DNA from: Cyclobacterium sp.
GTDB taxonomy: Bacteria; Bacteroidota; Bacteroidia; Cytophagales; Cyclobacteriaceae
Length of the DNA stretch: 64,000 nt
Reading direction: 5' to 3'
Assembly (NCBI RefSeq): GCF_014762705.1
Contig: NZ_JABURL010000111.1
Coordinates: forward strand, 62,001 to 126,000
Below are positions 43,536 to 54,144 of the stretch, piece after piece. Both the position numbers and the translations under genes were made by a program. Under the pieces are notes generated by a model, which ran no database searches, was not told where the DNA came from, and saw only the letters and a program-made list of their open reading frames with translations. How positions within the stretch are numbered: the stretch's first letter is position 1; each line of letters begins with the position of its first letter.

Positions 43536-44555
43536 ATGAAAAAATTTGAGGATAAAGAGCTAAGGTGGGGGGTTCTAGGTGTTGGGGATGTATGCGAGAA
43601 AAAAAGTGCTCCTGCCATGCAAAAGGTAAAAGGCTCCAAATTAGTGGCCGTCATGCGTAGAAACGGCAATAAAGCAGCCGATTATGCAAAAAGGCATGGG
43701 GTTCCAAAATGGTATGACGATGCAGATAAACTGATCAATGATCCTGAAGTCAATGCCATTTATATTGCCACACCTCCCAATGCGCATCTGGAGCTGGCCC
43801 AAAAAGCAGCTGCTGCAGGAAAACCTGTTTATGTTGAAAAACCCATGGCAAGGACCTATAAGGAATGCCTTCAGATGATTGATGTCTGTGAAGATGCACA
43901 GGTGCCACTTTTTGTGGCCTATTACAGAAGGACTTTGCCCAACTTTTTAAAAGTAAAATCCCTGGTGGATGATAGAGCAATAGGGGTACCGAGGTATGTG
44001 GGAATTACGATAAATCAGCCCAGGCATCCTGATGTAAAACAGGACCCAAAAGATAACTGGCGCATTCATCCTGATGTGGCCGGTGGAGGTTATTTTTATG
44101 ATTTGGGCTCCCACCAGTTGGACTTTATGGATTTTCTTTTTGGTCCCATTGAGGAGGTAAACGGACAGGCTTTGAATCAGGCAGGAGATTACCCCGCCGA
44201 AGATATTGTATTGGGTAACTTTAAATTCAAAAACGGGGTATTGGGAACGGGAAGTTGGTGTTTCACAACGGGCGAATCCTCCAAAAAAGATGAGATAAAA
44301 ATTATTGGATCAGCAGGAGAAATAAGTTTTCCCTGTTTTTGGGGAACGAATGTCACCCTGCGAAGAGACGGGGAAGGGGAGCAGGTATTTGAATTTGATA
44401 TGCCTGAGCATATCCAGTATTATTTAATCAAAAGCATAGTCGATGAGCTTTTGGGCAAGCAGGATATTTGTCCCAGCACGGGAAAGTCTGCAGCAAGAAC
44501 CAACTGGGTGATGGAGGAAATGATCAGCAATTTTAAAAATCAAAAGCATACATAA
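43536..44555 (+). CDS. Gfo/Idh/MocA-family oxidoreductase (first of a pair)
   Basis: A 339-residue cytosolic enzyme with an N-terminal Rossmann fold (RWGVLGVGDVCEKKSAP), the family lysine in YVEKPMARTYKEC (K in EKP), and a C-terminal alpha/beta half with GGGYFYDLGSHQLDFMDFLFG. It oxidises or epimerises sugars or sugar acids using NAD(P). The second gene of the pair starts 1 base after its stop, so they form one operon. With the lyase region next door it may process monomers released outside. Exact substrate unknown. Confidence 0.9.
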   Translation: MKKFEDKELRWGVLGVGDVCEKKSAPAMQKVKGSKLVAVMRRNGNKAADYAKRHGVPKWYDDADKLINDPEVNAIYIATPPNAHLELAQKAAAAGKPVYVEKPMARTYKECLQMIDVCEDAQVPLFVAYYRRTLPNFLKVKSLVDDRAIGVPRYVGITINQPRHPDVKQDPKDNWRIHPDVAGGGYFYDLGSHQLDFMDFLFGPIEEVNGQALNQAGDYPAEDIVLGNFKFKNGVLGTGSWCFTTGESSKKDEIKIIGSAGEISFPCFWGTNVTLRRDGEGEQVFEFDMPEHIQYYLIKSIVDELLGKQDICPSTGKSAARTNWVMEEMISNFKNQKHT

Positions 44556-44556
44556 G

Positions 44557-45591
44557 ATGAGTCAGAACAAACCATTGGGATTTGGAATTATTGGGACAGG
44601 CGCCATAGCCGGGATGCATGCTGCAGCTATAGAAGCCTGCAAAGATAGTCATTTGGTTGCGGTGTGTAGTTCCAGTGCAGAGAGGGCCGAATTGGCTGCC
44701 GAAAAATTCAAGGTTCCGGCAGACCATGAACTGAACGCATTTTTAGCCCGTAAAGAAATTGAAGTCGTGTGTATCTGTACCCATAGCGGGCAGCATCTGG
44801 AACCTGCCCTTGCTGCCGCGAAAGCAGGGAAACACATCTTGTTGGAAAAGCCCATAGAGGTGAGTCTGGACAGGGCTGACCAATTGATCCAGGCCTGTGA
44901 GGAAGCAGGAGTGAAATTGGGTGTGATTTTTCAAAACAGGTTAAAGCCGGGATACCTGAAACTGAAAGAGGCTGTCCGGGCCGGAAAAATAGGGAGATTA
45001 CTTTTAGGTACCGCTGCCATCAATTGGTACCGGGATCCATCTTATTATTCATCCAGCAGTTGGAAAGGAACGAAAGAGGGTGATGGGGGTGCTGCCTTGA
45101 TCAACCAGGGTGTTCATACAATTGATTTGTTGCTGGACATCATGGGAGATGCCGAAACTGTTTATGGGCAAGTAAAAACCATGGTCCATCAAATTGAAGG
45201 GGAGGATCTGGGTGCTGCGCTTGTCAATTTCAAAAATGGTGCTTTGGGAACCATAACTGGAGGAACATCCCTTTTTCCTGGAAATCCCGAGCGCCTTGAG
45301 ATTTACGGGGATAAAGGAAACATCATACTGGAAGCAGGAAAAATTGTCACCTGGAATGTGAAGGGAGAAGAAGGAAATCAAAAAGATGGCAGCAATCCGG
45401 GTGGGAGTGGGGCTTCAGACCCAATGGCCATTGATTTTAAATTGCACCAGGGCCAGGTAGAAGACATGGTGGCTGCAATCAATGATGGTCGCCATCCTAT
45501 GGTTACAGGAAAAGATGCAAGAAGATCGCTTGCCTTGATATTGGGAATCTACGATTCCTCAAACACCAATAGGCCATTCAATTTGGTGTGA
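44557..45591 (+). CDS. Gfo/Idh/MocA-family oxidoreductase (second of a pair)
   Basis: A 344-residue enzyme with the nucleotide fold GFGIIGTGAIAGMHAAA, the catalytic-lysine motif LLEKPIEVSLDRADQ, and GGAALINQGVHTIDLLLDIMG with the histidine used in catalysis. It differs clearly from the first enzyme, so it is not a recent tandem duplication. Such pairs often act in sequence on sugar acids or inositol-like substrates. The acidic/glycine-rich insert GNQKDGSNPGGSGASD is unusual and sits in a loop. No terminator is visible after it. Confidence 0.9.
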   Translation: MSQNKPLGFGIIGTGAIAGMHAAAIEACKDSHLVAVCSSSAERAELAAEKFKVPADHELNAFLARKEIEVVCICTHSGQHLEPALAAAKAGKHILLEKPIEVSLDRADQLIQACEEAGVKLGVIFQNRLKPGYLKLKEAVRAGKIGRLLLGTAAINWYRDPSYYSSSSWKGTKEGDGGAALINQGVHTIDLLLDIMGDAETVYGQVKTMVHQIEGEDLGAALVNFKNGALGTITGGTSLFPGNPERLEIYGDKGNIILEAGKIVTWNVKGEEGNQKDGSNPGGSGASDPMAIDFKLHQGQVEDMVAAINDGRHPMVTGKDARRSLALILGIYDSSNTNRPFNLV

Positions 45592-46071
45592 ACCATTAGT
45601 AAATATAAAAGGATATTTGATTTTTTATTATATTGCGCTGTTTTGTAAAAATAGGCTAATTTTTTTTTACAATCAGCTCTGATGTTTGTAATTAAAAATT
45701 AGTTTACAACCTCTGAATGAGGGAAGCTAAACTAAACTTGTTTTTTTAAATTTATGTGAAATTGATAAAATCAAAAAGGTCAGAATTCGTTTATAATAAA
45801 TAATTCTGAAGAAAGTTTTACTTGGTGGCATCATAAACATTTAATTTCCTCAAAAAGTAAACCCAAAGTTCAGTCGATACCTAAAGTAACGGATGTGTCA
45901 TAAAGTCTTTGGGTATTTTTATGTTTTCTACTAGATCTTTATTATTTTAACAATTGATATACACCTGATTTTACACTTGAAAAATCAAATGTCTTTTTCC
46001 AAAAATTAAATTTTGGGTTTGTTGACGGCTGCATAAGGGAAGGGTAAATTCGTAAAGAATTTTTATATGCT
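45592..46071. other. AT-rich gap before the giant kinase gene
   Basis: 480 bases with no gene-like frame on either strand. A and T dominate (T-runs near 45660, A/T tracts near 45745 and 45960), as expected for a promoter or leader region. No confident promoter pair, hairpin terminator or repeat was found. Confidence 0.5.
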
Positions 46072-49000
46072 ATGGAAAGAAAGTATAATTTAGGAAGTTG
46101 GTCCTCACTAAAAGATTACAAGCTTTTAGATACACTTCCTGAAAAGGAATACAATGATGTAGCTGCCATAGCTTCTCAAATTTGCCGAACTCCGATTTCC
46201 CTGATCACTTTTTTGGATTCAGATCGGCAGTTTTTCAAAGCACATCACGGATTAGAACTAAGCGCAACACCAATTGACCAGTCCATTTGCTTGCATGCGG
46301 TAAAAAGTAAAGAGGACATATTTGTGGTGCCAGATGCCCGAAAGGATCCCCGGTTTAAAGACAATCCTTTGGTTAAAGGGGATCCACATATTGTATTTTA
46401 TGCAGGAGTACCCTTAATCACGCCAAATGGAAATTCCCTGGGTGCTTTGTGTGTGATAGACACCAAGCCCAGAAAGATCAACAATAACCAAAAAGCTTCC
46501 CTCACCGCATTGGCCGATCAGGTCATCAAATTGGTGGAATTGAGGAAAAAGCATTTTGAATTGGAGGAGACCAAAAAAAGCCTTCAGAAAGAAAAGAACA
46601 GGCTCCATAATATCATTGAAGCCACCAGGGTGGGGACTTTTGAGTGGAACGTGAAAACCAGTGAGGTCAGGATCAATAGCAGGTGGGCGGAAATTGTGGG
46701 CTATACTTTGGAGGAATTGCAGCCGGTCAACATGGATACCTGGTACAAGCTGGTACATCCTGATGACGTTGCCCATTCGGATGCCGCACTGAAAGATTGT
46801 TTTGACAGGAAGACCGAATTTTATGACATAGAGCTGCGGATGATTCATAAAGCCGGCCACGAAGTCTGGATCAATGACCGGGGTAGGGTGGTGAAATGGT
46901 CGGAAGATGGGGGACCCTTGCTGATGTCCGGAACCCATACGGACATTACCGAAAGAAAAAATACCGAAATACAATTCAAAACCCTTAACGACAACATTCC
47001 TGGTGTCGTGTACAGGTACAAGCTTTATCCGGATGGAACCGATGAATTGCAATTGGTAAGCAATGGGGCAAATCTGTTGTGGGGAATACCTTCGAAAAAG
47101 GCCATGGAAAACAACCAATTGGTATGGGCCCGGTATCATAAAGAGGATCTTATAGATCATAAGGCATCCATCAAAGAATCAGCTGAAAACCTGTCATTCT
47201 GGACACATGAATGGCGTTACCATCATCCTGATGGATCTGAACGCTGGCATAAAGGTACAGGAATGCCCAAGAGAATGGAGGATGGCAGTACGGTCTGGGA
47301 TGCGGTAATTTTGGATATTACCGAAAAGAAATTGGCCCAGATCAGACTGAATAATACCCTGGTTTCCCTTAATGAAAGGATCAAAGAGCAACATTGCCTG
47401 TATCAAATAACCAGATTTTGCAACCAGGAAATAGATATTGACCATTTGTTGAGCAGGGCGGCTGAAGTCTTACTTTCAGGATGGCAGTATCCCGAACAGA
47501 CAGGGGCTCAAATCGAATATGGAGGAAAAATATATGTCAGCCCAGGTTTTGAGGCTTCAGAGGATCATATTCATCAACAATTCACCACCAAAGAGGGCAA
47601 GCCGCTACATATTACCATAACTTTTAATTCATCGCCCCAATCCAAAAAGAAGGAAAATTCTTTTTTAAGAGAAGAACGGCAATTATTGGAAACCATTACA
47701 CATAATTTGGTCACAGCCATTGACCAGAAGGAAGCCAGTAGACAATTGAAGGAATCCAATAGTAAAATTGCCGATCTGATCCAAAGCATAGATGGAATTG
47801 TCTGGGAAGCAGATGTGGAAACCCTGGAATTCAATTTTATAAGCAAACAAGTAGAAACCATTTTAGGTTTTACCCCGGAGGAATGGCGGTCAGATCCGGA
47901 ATTTTGGCAAAAACACATACACCCTGAGGATAAATTTCAGGCCTTAAATTATTGTGCAACCCAAACCAAGGCAGGGAGGGACCACAGTTTTGAATACCGG
48001 ATGAAGGCGGCGGATGGAAGGGATGTCTGGATCAATGACCTGGTAACTCTGGTCAAAGAAAATGGAAAACCGGTGGCATTGCGGGGTTTAATGGTGGATA
48101 TCACCCAACAAAAACAGGTCGAAAAGGAATTGGCTTTAAGTGAAAAGCGGTTCAGGGCACTGGTACAGGAGGGAGCAGATTTGACAGCAATCGTAAATAA
48201 AGAAGGTGATTATCAATATGTGAGTCCTAATTACCCAAAAATTATTGGCTTTGATGAGAATGAATTATTGGGAAAAAGTTCTTTTGATTTTTTTCACCCT
48301 GAGGATTTGCCCCGGGTGAAAAAGGAATTCGAAAAACTGGGTAAGGAAAAGCGACTAAAATCCAATCCATTTCGATTCAGGAATAAAAATGGAAACTGGA
48401 GTTGGTTGCAAAGTGCCATAACTGACTTGTCTGAGGATGAGTCTGTTGGAGGCATTGTAGTTAATAGCGTGGACCTGACAGATTTGATTGAGATTCAGGA
48501 AAAGCTAAAAACCAGTGAGGCCCGATACAGAGGGTTTTATGAGTCTCAGACCAATTTTGTGATTAGAACAGATTTGGAAGGAAATTATTCTTATGTGAAT
48601 AAAAAATTTATTGAGGATTTTGGTTGGATTTATCCCGACGGAAAAATCATTGGCAAGAGTTGTATGCCCTCCATTTGTGAATATGATCATCAGGGGGTCA
48701 TAGCGGTGGTAGAAAAATGCTTGAGTAGGCCTGAGGAAGTATTCAAGATTGAGCTTGATAAGCCCAGGCAAGGCGGAGGTATACTCACTACCCTTTGGGA
48801 TTTTATTTGTATTGTAGATGGGAATGGAAATCCTACTGAAATCCAGTGCATGGGTATCGATATAAGCGAGCGGGTGGCTTTTGAAAGGGCACTTAAGAAA
48901 AGCAATGAGCGGTATGAGTTTGTAAACAGAGCCACCAATGATGCCATATACGATTGGGATGTAATCAATGATCATTTTGAATGGGGAGAGGGATTTCATA

Positions 49001-52000
49001 GAATTTTTGGATATGAAGAAGGTAAGGGCATAACAAAGCTTTCAGACTGGCCAAAGCTAAAACATCCTATGGAATTGGATCATGACCAGGAAAAGTGGGA
49101 TACCTTTATGGCCGACAGCAACAAATTTCGCTGGCATGAGGAGTCTAGAATGAGGAAGGCCGACGGTACCTATTTAGTGATTGAAGAAATTGGACATTTG
49201 ATTCGGGATGATGATGGTAATCCCCTCCGAATGATAGGCGTACTTCGGGATATTTCGGAGAAAAAAAAGGAAGAAACTCAAAAAATGCTTCAGGGAGAAT
49301 TGGCCTATTTTTTTAAGGAAGAGGCTGGTTTATCAGAAATCCTAAGAAAGTCGGTTCAATACCTTACCAGTTTTGGGAATTTTAAGGCAGCCGAGATCTG
49401 GTTGGCAGGAAATGATCATACCCAGGTTTTTTTAAGCTGTAGCTATACAGCCGGTTTAACTACCAATTGGTTTTATCAAGATAAAATTGCTACTACAAAA
49501 CTGAATAAGGGAGAAGGTTTTCCCGGGAAAGTATGGCAAAGCAGCAGGGGTGAAATTTGGAATGATTTGGGCGATAATGAGTTGTTTTTAAGAAAGGATT
49601 CAGCTAAAAAAATGGGCTTATTGGCTGCTCTGGGTTTGCCCATATTATATAATGACCAACCAATAGGAGTATTGGTTTTTTTTAGTGATGAGAAGATCAA
49701 TGAACAAGAAAGGAATTTTTTTCTACCTATAGCCAGTTACCTGGGTACCGAGATCCGGAGAAAGCAACAGGAAGAGGAGATGGTTCTAATGTTTCAAAGT
49801 GCCCCTGAAATACTGGCTATTGCTTCACCCAGAGGCCACTTTACAAAGGTAAATCCTGCATTTTGCGAAATACTTGGTTATGAAGAAGATGAAATTGTTG
49901 GACAACCATTTATTAATTTTCTACACCCTGAGGATTTAGACCAATCAAGAAGGGAATTTATCGAAACGGTTTCAGGGCTTCGCCAGGCGAAGAATTATAC
50001 CAACAGGTACCGTACCAAGTCTGGGGAGTTTAAGTGGATTTCCTGGAATTCATCAAGACCTTTCGGGGAGGAGGGACTAGTTTTCGCCTATGGGTACGAT
50101 ATTTCGCAAATGAAGGAGTTGCAAAGCCTGCACAATAATGCTACCCAATTGGCCAGAGTGGGTAGTTGGGAAATAGATATTCCGGGCAATAAATTGTACC
50201 TCTCTCAGATTACGAAAGAGATATATGGTATTGACCAAATAGAAGAAATGGATGTGGATGAGTCTATTGAATTTTACCGGGAGGATGTCAGGGACGATGT
50301 AAAAGAAGTGGTAGAAACGGGGATTTCCACTGGTAAAGGTTGGGATTTTGAGATGCCCCTTATCAATTCCCAGGGCAAAGAAATTTGGGTTCGAAGTATA
50401 GGAGAGGCTGAATTCATGGAAGGAAAATGTATCCGGCTTTATGGTAGTCTCCAGGATATTCACAACCGCAAATTGCTGGAACAACAATTGGAGAGAAGAA
50501 ATGAGTTGCTTTCCGCCATTTCCAAAGTAATCGGTACCTTTTTACAAACGGAGGATTGGTACCAGGCCCTGAATAAGGTATTTGAAATTACAGGAAAAGT
50601 AGCTATGGTGGACAGGGTTTATTATTTCGAAAACCATTTGGATCCGGAAAATGGAACGAAACTATGTAGTCAGCGCTTTGAGTGGACAAATGAACGTGTA
50701 AATCCGCAGATTGACAATCCAGTCTTACAAAATATCCATGTGGAGGAATTTTCGGAGTTTTTTGTGCCATTGGAAAAGGGACAAACCTATCAGGTCATCA
50801 TGTCTGAGCCACCTGATGGGACAAGGTTTAAGGATGTTTTGCAAGAACAAGGAATCAAATCCTGTTTGGTCCTGCCCATCATGATGGATAAAAAGTTTTT
50901 TGGTTTTATCGGTTTTGACGATTGTACTACCGAAAGGGTGTGGACGGAAAGTGAAATCTCTTTTCTACAGAATATCAGTTCCAATTTATCTGCAGCCATT
51001 CAGCGGAGGAATAGCCAATTGTACCTTCAAAAGGCCTATGATGAGAAAAACACCTTATTAGAAAGCATAGGAGAAGCATTTTTCTCCCTGGACAAGGAGT
51101 GGCGCGTAATGTACTGGAACAAAAATGCTGAAAAATTACTGGGTATTAAAAGGAATGAGATACTGGGTTTCAGTTTGTGGGAGAAGTTTTCCATTTCCGA
51201 TGAAACCAAATTTTATGATCAATATGTCAATGCCATAGAAAATCAGTGTCCTGTGACTTTTGAAGAATATTATCCCCCCTTAAATCTGTGGTTGGAGGTA
51301 AATGCCAGCCCATCGGAAGAAGGCATCAGTGTCTTTTTCCGTGATGTTACAGAAAGAAAGCAGGCTGCCGAACAAATCAGACAATCCAATGAGCGGTTCG
51401 AAAAAATTTCCGAGGCTACCAATGATGCCATTTGGGATTTTGATGTAGAAAATAACCGCCTAATGTGGGGTAAGGGATTCAGTACCCTGTTTGGCTATGA
51501 TTTGGAAAAAATAAAGCCGGATTTTGATTTTTTGCTCGGTTTAATTCACCCGGAGGACAGGGCAAGGGTGGGACGCAAAATAAGTGAATACATGCAAAGT
51601 ACCTCCCTGACCAACTGGTTTGAAGAATACCGTTTTCTGATGGCGGATGGGTATTATGCATTTGTGATGGATCGGGCGGTTTTTATTAGAAATAAGGAGG
51701 GCAAGGTAAGCCGCGTGGTGGGTGCCATGACGGATATCTCCTACCGCAAAGAATATGAAGAATCTCTGCAGGCCCTGAACCAGCAACTCGAACAACGGGC
51801 CAAAGAATTGGAGGTTTCCAATAAGGAATTGGAGCAGTTTGCCTACGTGGCCTCACATGATTTGCAGGAACCGCTCCGGATGGTAAGCAGCTTTATTGGC
51901 CTGTTGGAAAGGAAATATGGAAATGTGCTGGATGAAAAGGCCCATCAATATATTAATTTTGCTGTTGGAGGTGCAAAGCGCATGCGTCAGATCATTCTCG

Positions 52001-52515
52001 ATTTGTTGGAGTATTCCAGGGTGGGGAAAAATGAAGAAGGATTGAAAATCATCCAGCTGGATGATATTTTGGACGAAGTTTGCCTGCTTCACCGAAAAGC
52101 GATTTCTGAAAAGAAGGCCAGGATCGAATACCATAATTTACCTGCCTTGATTACCTTCAAGTCTCCCATGACTCAATTGTTTAGTAATTTGGTTGGAAAT
52201 GCCCTGAGGTACAGTTCACCTGATGTCCCTCCTTTGATCAATATTTCGGCAAAATCTGAAAATGATCGCTGGCTTTTTGCCGTATCGGATAATGGGATAG
52301 GAATAGATCCCCAATTCCATGAAAAAATATTTATCATTTTCCAAAGCCTGCACAACAAAGAAAAGTATGGGGGTACTGGAATGGGACTGGCCATTGTTAA
52401 AAAAATCATTGAAAACCTGGGTGGGAAAATTTGGGTCGAGTCGGATGAAGGGAGGGGAAGCACTTTTTATTTTACTTTTCCAAAAGTGGAAAATGACCAT
52501 GAGGAAAATGTTTAA
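46072..52515 (+). CDS. Giant soluble PAS/GAF sensor histidine kinase (2,147 residues)
   Basis: An N-terminal GAF domain (about 20-165, ending GALCVIDTKPR) is followed by about ten PAS/PAC units. Each ends in a motif like DITERK, DITEKK, DITQQK, DISERV or DISEKK. Further GAF-like domains lie near 425-560, 1080-1240 and 1475-1645. The kinase core has H1929 in AYVASHDLQEPLRM and an ATPase domain with NLVGNALRYS, DNGIGI and GGTGMGLAIVKK. There is no transmembrane segment and no receiver domain, so it is a cytosolic integrator of several small-molecule or redox cues. The gene overlaps the next kinase gene. No response regulator is nearby; it probably signals to one elsewhere. Confidence 0.9.
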   Translation: MERKYNLGSWSSLKDYKLLDTLPEKEYNDVAAIASQICRTPISLITFLDSDRQFFKAHHGLELSATPIDQSICLHAVKSKEDIFVVPDARKDPRFKDNPLVKGDPHIVFYAGVPLITPNGNSLGALCVIDTKPRKINNNQKASLTALADQVIKLVELRKKHFELEETKKSLQKEKNRLHNIIEATRVGTFEWNVKTSEVRINSRWAEIVGYTLEELQPVNMDTWYKLVHPDDVAHSDAALKDCFDRKTEFYDIELRMIHKAGHEVWINDRGRVVKWSEDGGPLLMSGTHTDITERKNTEIQFKTLNDNIPGVVYRYKLYPDGTDELQLVSNGANLLWGIPSKKAMENNQLVWARYHKEDLIDHKASIKESAENLSFWTHEWRYHHPDGSERWHKGTGMPKRMEDGSTVWDAVILDITEKKLAQIRLNNTLVSLNERIKEQHCLYQITRFCNQEIDIDHLLSRAAEVLLSGWQYPEQTGAQIEYGGKIYVSPGFEASEDHIHQQFTTKEGKPLHITITFNSSPQSKKKENSFLREERQLLETITHNLVTAIDQKEASRQLKESNSKIADLIQSIDGIVWEADVETLEFNFISKQVETILGFTPEEWRSDPEFWQKHIHPEDKFQALNYCATQTKAGRDHSFEYRMKAADGRDVWINDLVTLVKENGKPVALRGLMVDITQQKQVEKELALSEKRFRALVQEGADLTAIVNKEGDYQYVSPNYPKIIGFDENELLGKSSFDFFHPEDLPRVKKEFEKLGKEKRLKSNPFRFRNKNGNWSWLQSAITDLSEDESVGGIVVNSVDLTDLIEIQEKLKTSEARYRGFYESQTNFVIRTDLEGNYSYVNKKFIEDFGWIYPDGKIIGKSCMPSICEYDHQGVIAVVEKCLSRPEEVFKIELDKPRQGGGILTTLWDFICIVDGNGNPTEIQCMGIDISERVAFERALKKSNERYEFVNRATNDAIYDWDVINDHFEWGEGFHRIFGYEEGKGITKLSDWPKLKHPMELDHDQEKWDTFMADSNKFRWHEESRMRKADGTYLVIEEIGHLIRDDDGNPLRMIGVLRDISEKKKEETQKMLQGELAYFFKEEAGLSEILRKSVQYLTSFGNFKAAEIWLAGNDHTQVFLSCSYTAGLTTNWFYQDKIATTKLNKGEGFPGKVWQSSRGEIWNDLGDNELFLRKDSAKKMGLLAALGLPILYNDQPIGVLVFFSDEKINEQERNFFLPIASYLGTEIRRKQQEEEMVLMFQSAPEILAIASPRGHFTKVNPAFCEILGYEEDEIVGQPFINFLHPEDLDQSRREFIETVSGLRQAKNYTNRYRTKSGEFKWISWNSSRPFGEEGLVFAYGYDISQMKELQSLHNNATQLARVGSWEIDIPGNKLYLSQITKEIYGIDQIEEMDVDESIEFYREDVRDDVKEVVETGISTGKGWDFEMPLINSQGKEIWVRSIGEAEFMEGKCIRLYGSLQDIHNRKLLEQQLERRNELLSAISKVIGTFLQTEDWYQALNKVFEITGKVAMVDRVYYFENHLDPENGTKLCSQRFEWTNERVNPQIDNPVLQNIHVEEFSEFFVPLEKGQTYQVIMSEPPDGTRFKDVLQEQGIKSCLVLPIMMDKKFFGFIGFDDCTTERVWTESEISFLQNISSNLSAAIQRRNSQLYLQKAYDEKNTLLESIGEAFFSLDKEWRVMYWNKNAEKLLGIKRNEILGFSLWEKFSISDETKFYDQYVNAIENQCPVTFEEYYPPLNLWLEVNASPSEEGISVFFRDVTERKQAAEQIRQSNERFEKISEATNDAIWDFDVENNRLMWGKGFSTLFGYDLEKIKPDFDFLLGLIHPEDRARVGRKISEYMQSTSLTNWFEEYRFLMADGYYAFVMDRAVFIRNKEGKVSRVVGAMTDISYRKEYEESLQALNQQLEQRAKELEVSNKELEQFAYVASHDLQEPLRMVSSFIGLLERKYGNVLDEKAHQYINFAVGGAKRMRQIILDLLEYSRVGKNEEGLKIIQLDDILDEVCLLHRKAISEKKARIEYHNLPALITFKSPMTQLFSNLVGNALRYSSPDVPPLINISAKSENDRWLFAVSDNGIGIDPQFHEKIFIIFQSLHNKEKYGGTGMGLAIVKKIIENLGGKIWVESDEGRGSTFYFTFPKVENDHEENV

Positions 52516-54091
52516 AAAGTTTAGCCCCCTTAAGTTAGGCGGCTTGGTTTTTTTGTTGTTAAGCTTGCTTGTACTCTTCCTTTCCAGGTGGGTATACACC
52601 ATGGAAAAATCCAATGAAGTACTGCTTGTGAAGGAAGAAGCCTACAAGGTCCAGAATCTGCTGGCTATTTCTCTGGCCAACAGCGTTAGTTCTACCGAAC
52701 TGTTAGCTTTTTTGGTGGAGAAGGACTTGATAGAGAGTGATTTTGAGTCCTTGAGCCGAAAGGTATTGAGCCAGAACCCTACTCTGGATGCACTTCAATT
52801 GGTAGAAGCTGAAACCATCATCAAGACGTATCCCCTTGAGGGAAATGAAGCAGTAATTGGATTTAATATTTTTGAGGATAAGATTCACCGACAAGCTGCT
52901 GAGAAAGCGATTGAAAGAAAAAAATTATATTTTGAAGGCCCATTTGTACTTAGGCAAGGTGGAATGGGTATGGTGGGTAGGTTGCCTTTATTTAAAGAAG
53001 GCCTTTTTTGGGGATTTGCTGCCGTGATTATCCGCATGGAGACACTCAGAAAAACCTTGCAACTTGAACCTGGCGGTCAAAGTCAAAATTATATTTACCA
53101 ATTGGCCAAAATTGATGGTGAAGCTGCCTATCCTTTATTTGATTTTGATCAGGAACCGGATTTTGAAACGGGGCTGGTGCACAAAGCTTTTTTTGAGGAA
53201 GGGGATTGGTATCTTTTTGTCAAGCTAAGGCACCCAACCTATCTGAGAAACACTTTTTTGTTCACAGTTTTTGGACTGGTTTTCGCCGGTATGATGGGAC
53301 TGTTTGTATATCGGAAGACTATTGAACCCATAAAACTTAAGAAGCTTGTAGCAGAGAAAATCAAAGAGCAGCAAAACCTGAATCTGGTCCTGGAAAAAAA
53401 GGCGCATGATTTGGCCCTGTCCAATCAGGAGTTGGAACAATTTGCCTACGTTGCATCTCATGACCTTCAAGAGCCATTAAGGATGATCAGTGGGTTTATT
53501 AACTTACTTGGACGCAGGTATGGGGAGAAATTGGATGCAAAAGGATTGCAATACATACATTTTGCAGCGGATGGGGCCATTAGAATGAGGCAGATCATAC
53601 TGGATCTGCTTGCCTATTCAAGGGTTGGAAGAGCTGCAGAGGAGGTTTCCCCGATTCACATGGAATCAATCCTTAAGGAAGCGATGCACCTTTTCCGAAA
53701 GCAGATTCAAGAGCGTAAGGCGAAAATCCTTTATCAGGATTTGCACGAAGTGAAAGGAGAGCGGTATTTGCTGGTCCAGCTGTTTCAGAATCTAGTTGGA
53801 AATGCCTTGAAGTATAGTAAAAAGGATGTGTCTCCAACCATAGAAATAAAAATGGATTCCCGGGAAAATGAATGGTTGGTTTCCGTTGCTGATAATGGAA
53901 TCGGCATTGATAAGGCCTACCATGATAGAATATTTCTGATTTTTAACAGGCTACATTCGAATGAAACCTACGAGGGTACCGGTATCGGGCTTGCGATAGT
54001 CAAAAAAACAGTGGAACATATGGGGGGACGAATCTGGCTGACTTCAGAAATTGGTTTGGGCACTACTTTTTACTTTACTTTACCCAAATAA
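52508..54091 (+). CDS. Membrane histidine kinase with CHASE-like sensor
   Basis: From ATG 52508 (52493 and 52499 are also possible) the protein has 527 residues. A first transmembrane helix (about 7-27) is followed by an extracytoplasmic CHASE-type domain with FEGPFVLRQGGMGMVGRLPLF, and a second helix near 255-275 leads to a coil. The HisKA has H318 in YVASHDLQEPLRM and the ATPase has NLVGNALKYS, DNGIGI and GTGIGLAIVKK. The transmitter is very similar to the end of the upstream giant kinase, suggesting duplication. An 8-base overlap with it implies co-translation, and GAGGA precedes this start. It ends directly at a strong terminator. Confidence 0.9.
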   Translation: MFKKFSPLKLGGLVFLLLSLLVLFLSRWVYTMEKSNEVLLVKEEAYKVQNLLAISLANSVSSTELLAFLVEKDLIESDFESLSRKVLSQNPTLDALQLVEAETIIKTYPLEGNEAVIGFNIFEDKIHRQAAEKAIERKKLYFEGPFVLRQGGMGMVGRLPLFKEGLFWGFAAVIIRMETLRKTLQLEPGGQSQNYIYQLAKIDGEAAYPLFDFDQEPDFETGLVHKAFFEEGDWYLFVKLRHPTYLRNTFLFTVFGLVFAGMMGLFVYRKTIEPIKLKKLVAEKIKEQQNLNLVLEKKAHDLALSNQELEQFAYVASHDLQEPLRMISGFINLLGRRYGEKLDAKGLQYIHFAADGAIRMRQIILDLLAYSRVGRAAEEVSPIHMESILKEAMHLFRKQIQERKAKILYQDLHEVKGERYLLVQLFQNLVGNALKYSKKDVSPTIEIKMDSRENEWLVSVADNGIGIDKAYHDRIFLIFNRLHSNETYEGTGIGLAIVKKTVEHMGGRIWLTSEIGLGTTFYFTLPK

Positions 54092-54130
54092 AAAAGCCGC
54101 TGAAGAAAACTTTTCTTCAGCGGCTTTTTT
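54090..54130. terminator. Strong bidirectional terminator
   Basis: AAAAAGCCGCTGAAGAAAA (54091-54109) is complementary to TTTTCTTCAGCGGCTTTTT (54111-54129). The stem is GC-rich in its middle, with A/T tracts outside, so it works in both directions. It separates the kinase gene from the convergent oxidoreductase gene and overlaps the kinase stop. Confidence 0.9.
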
Positions 54131-54144
54131 GACTTCATTAACTA

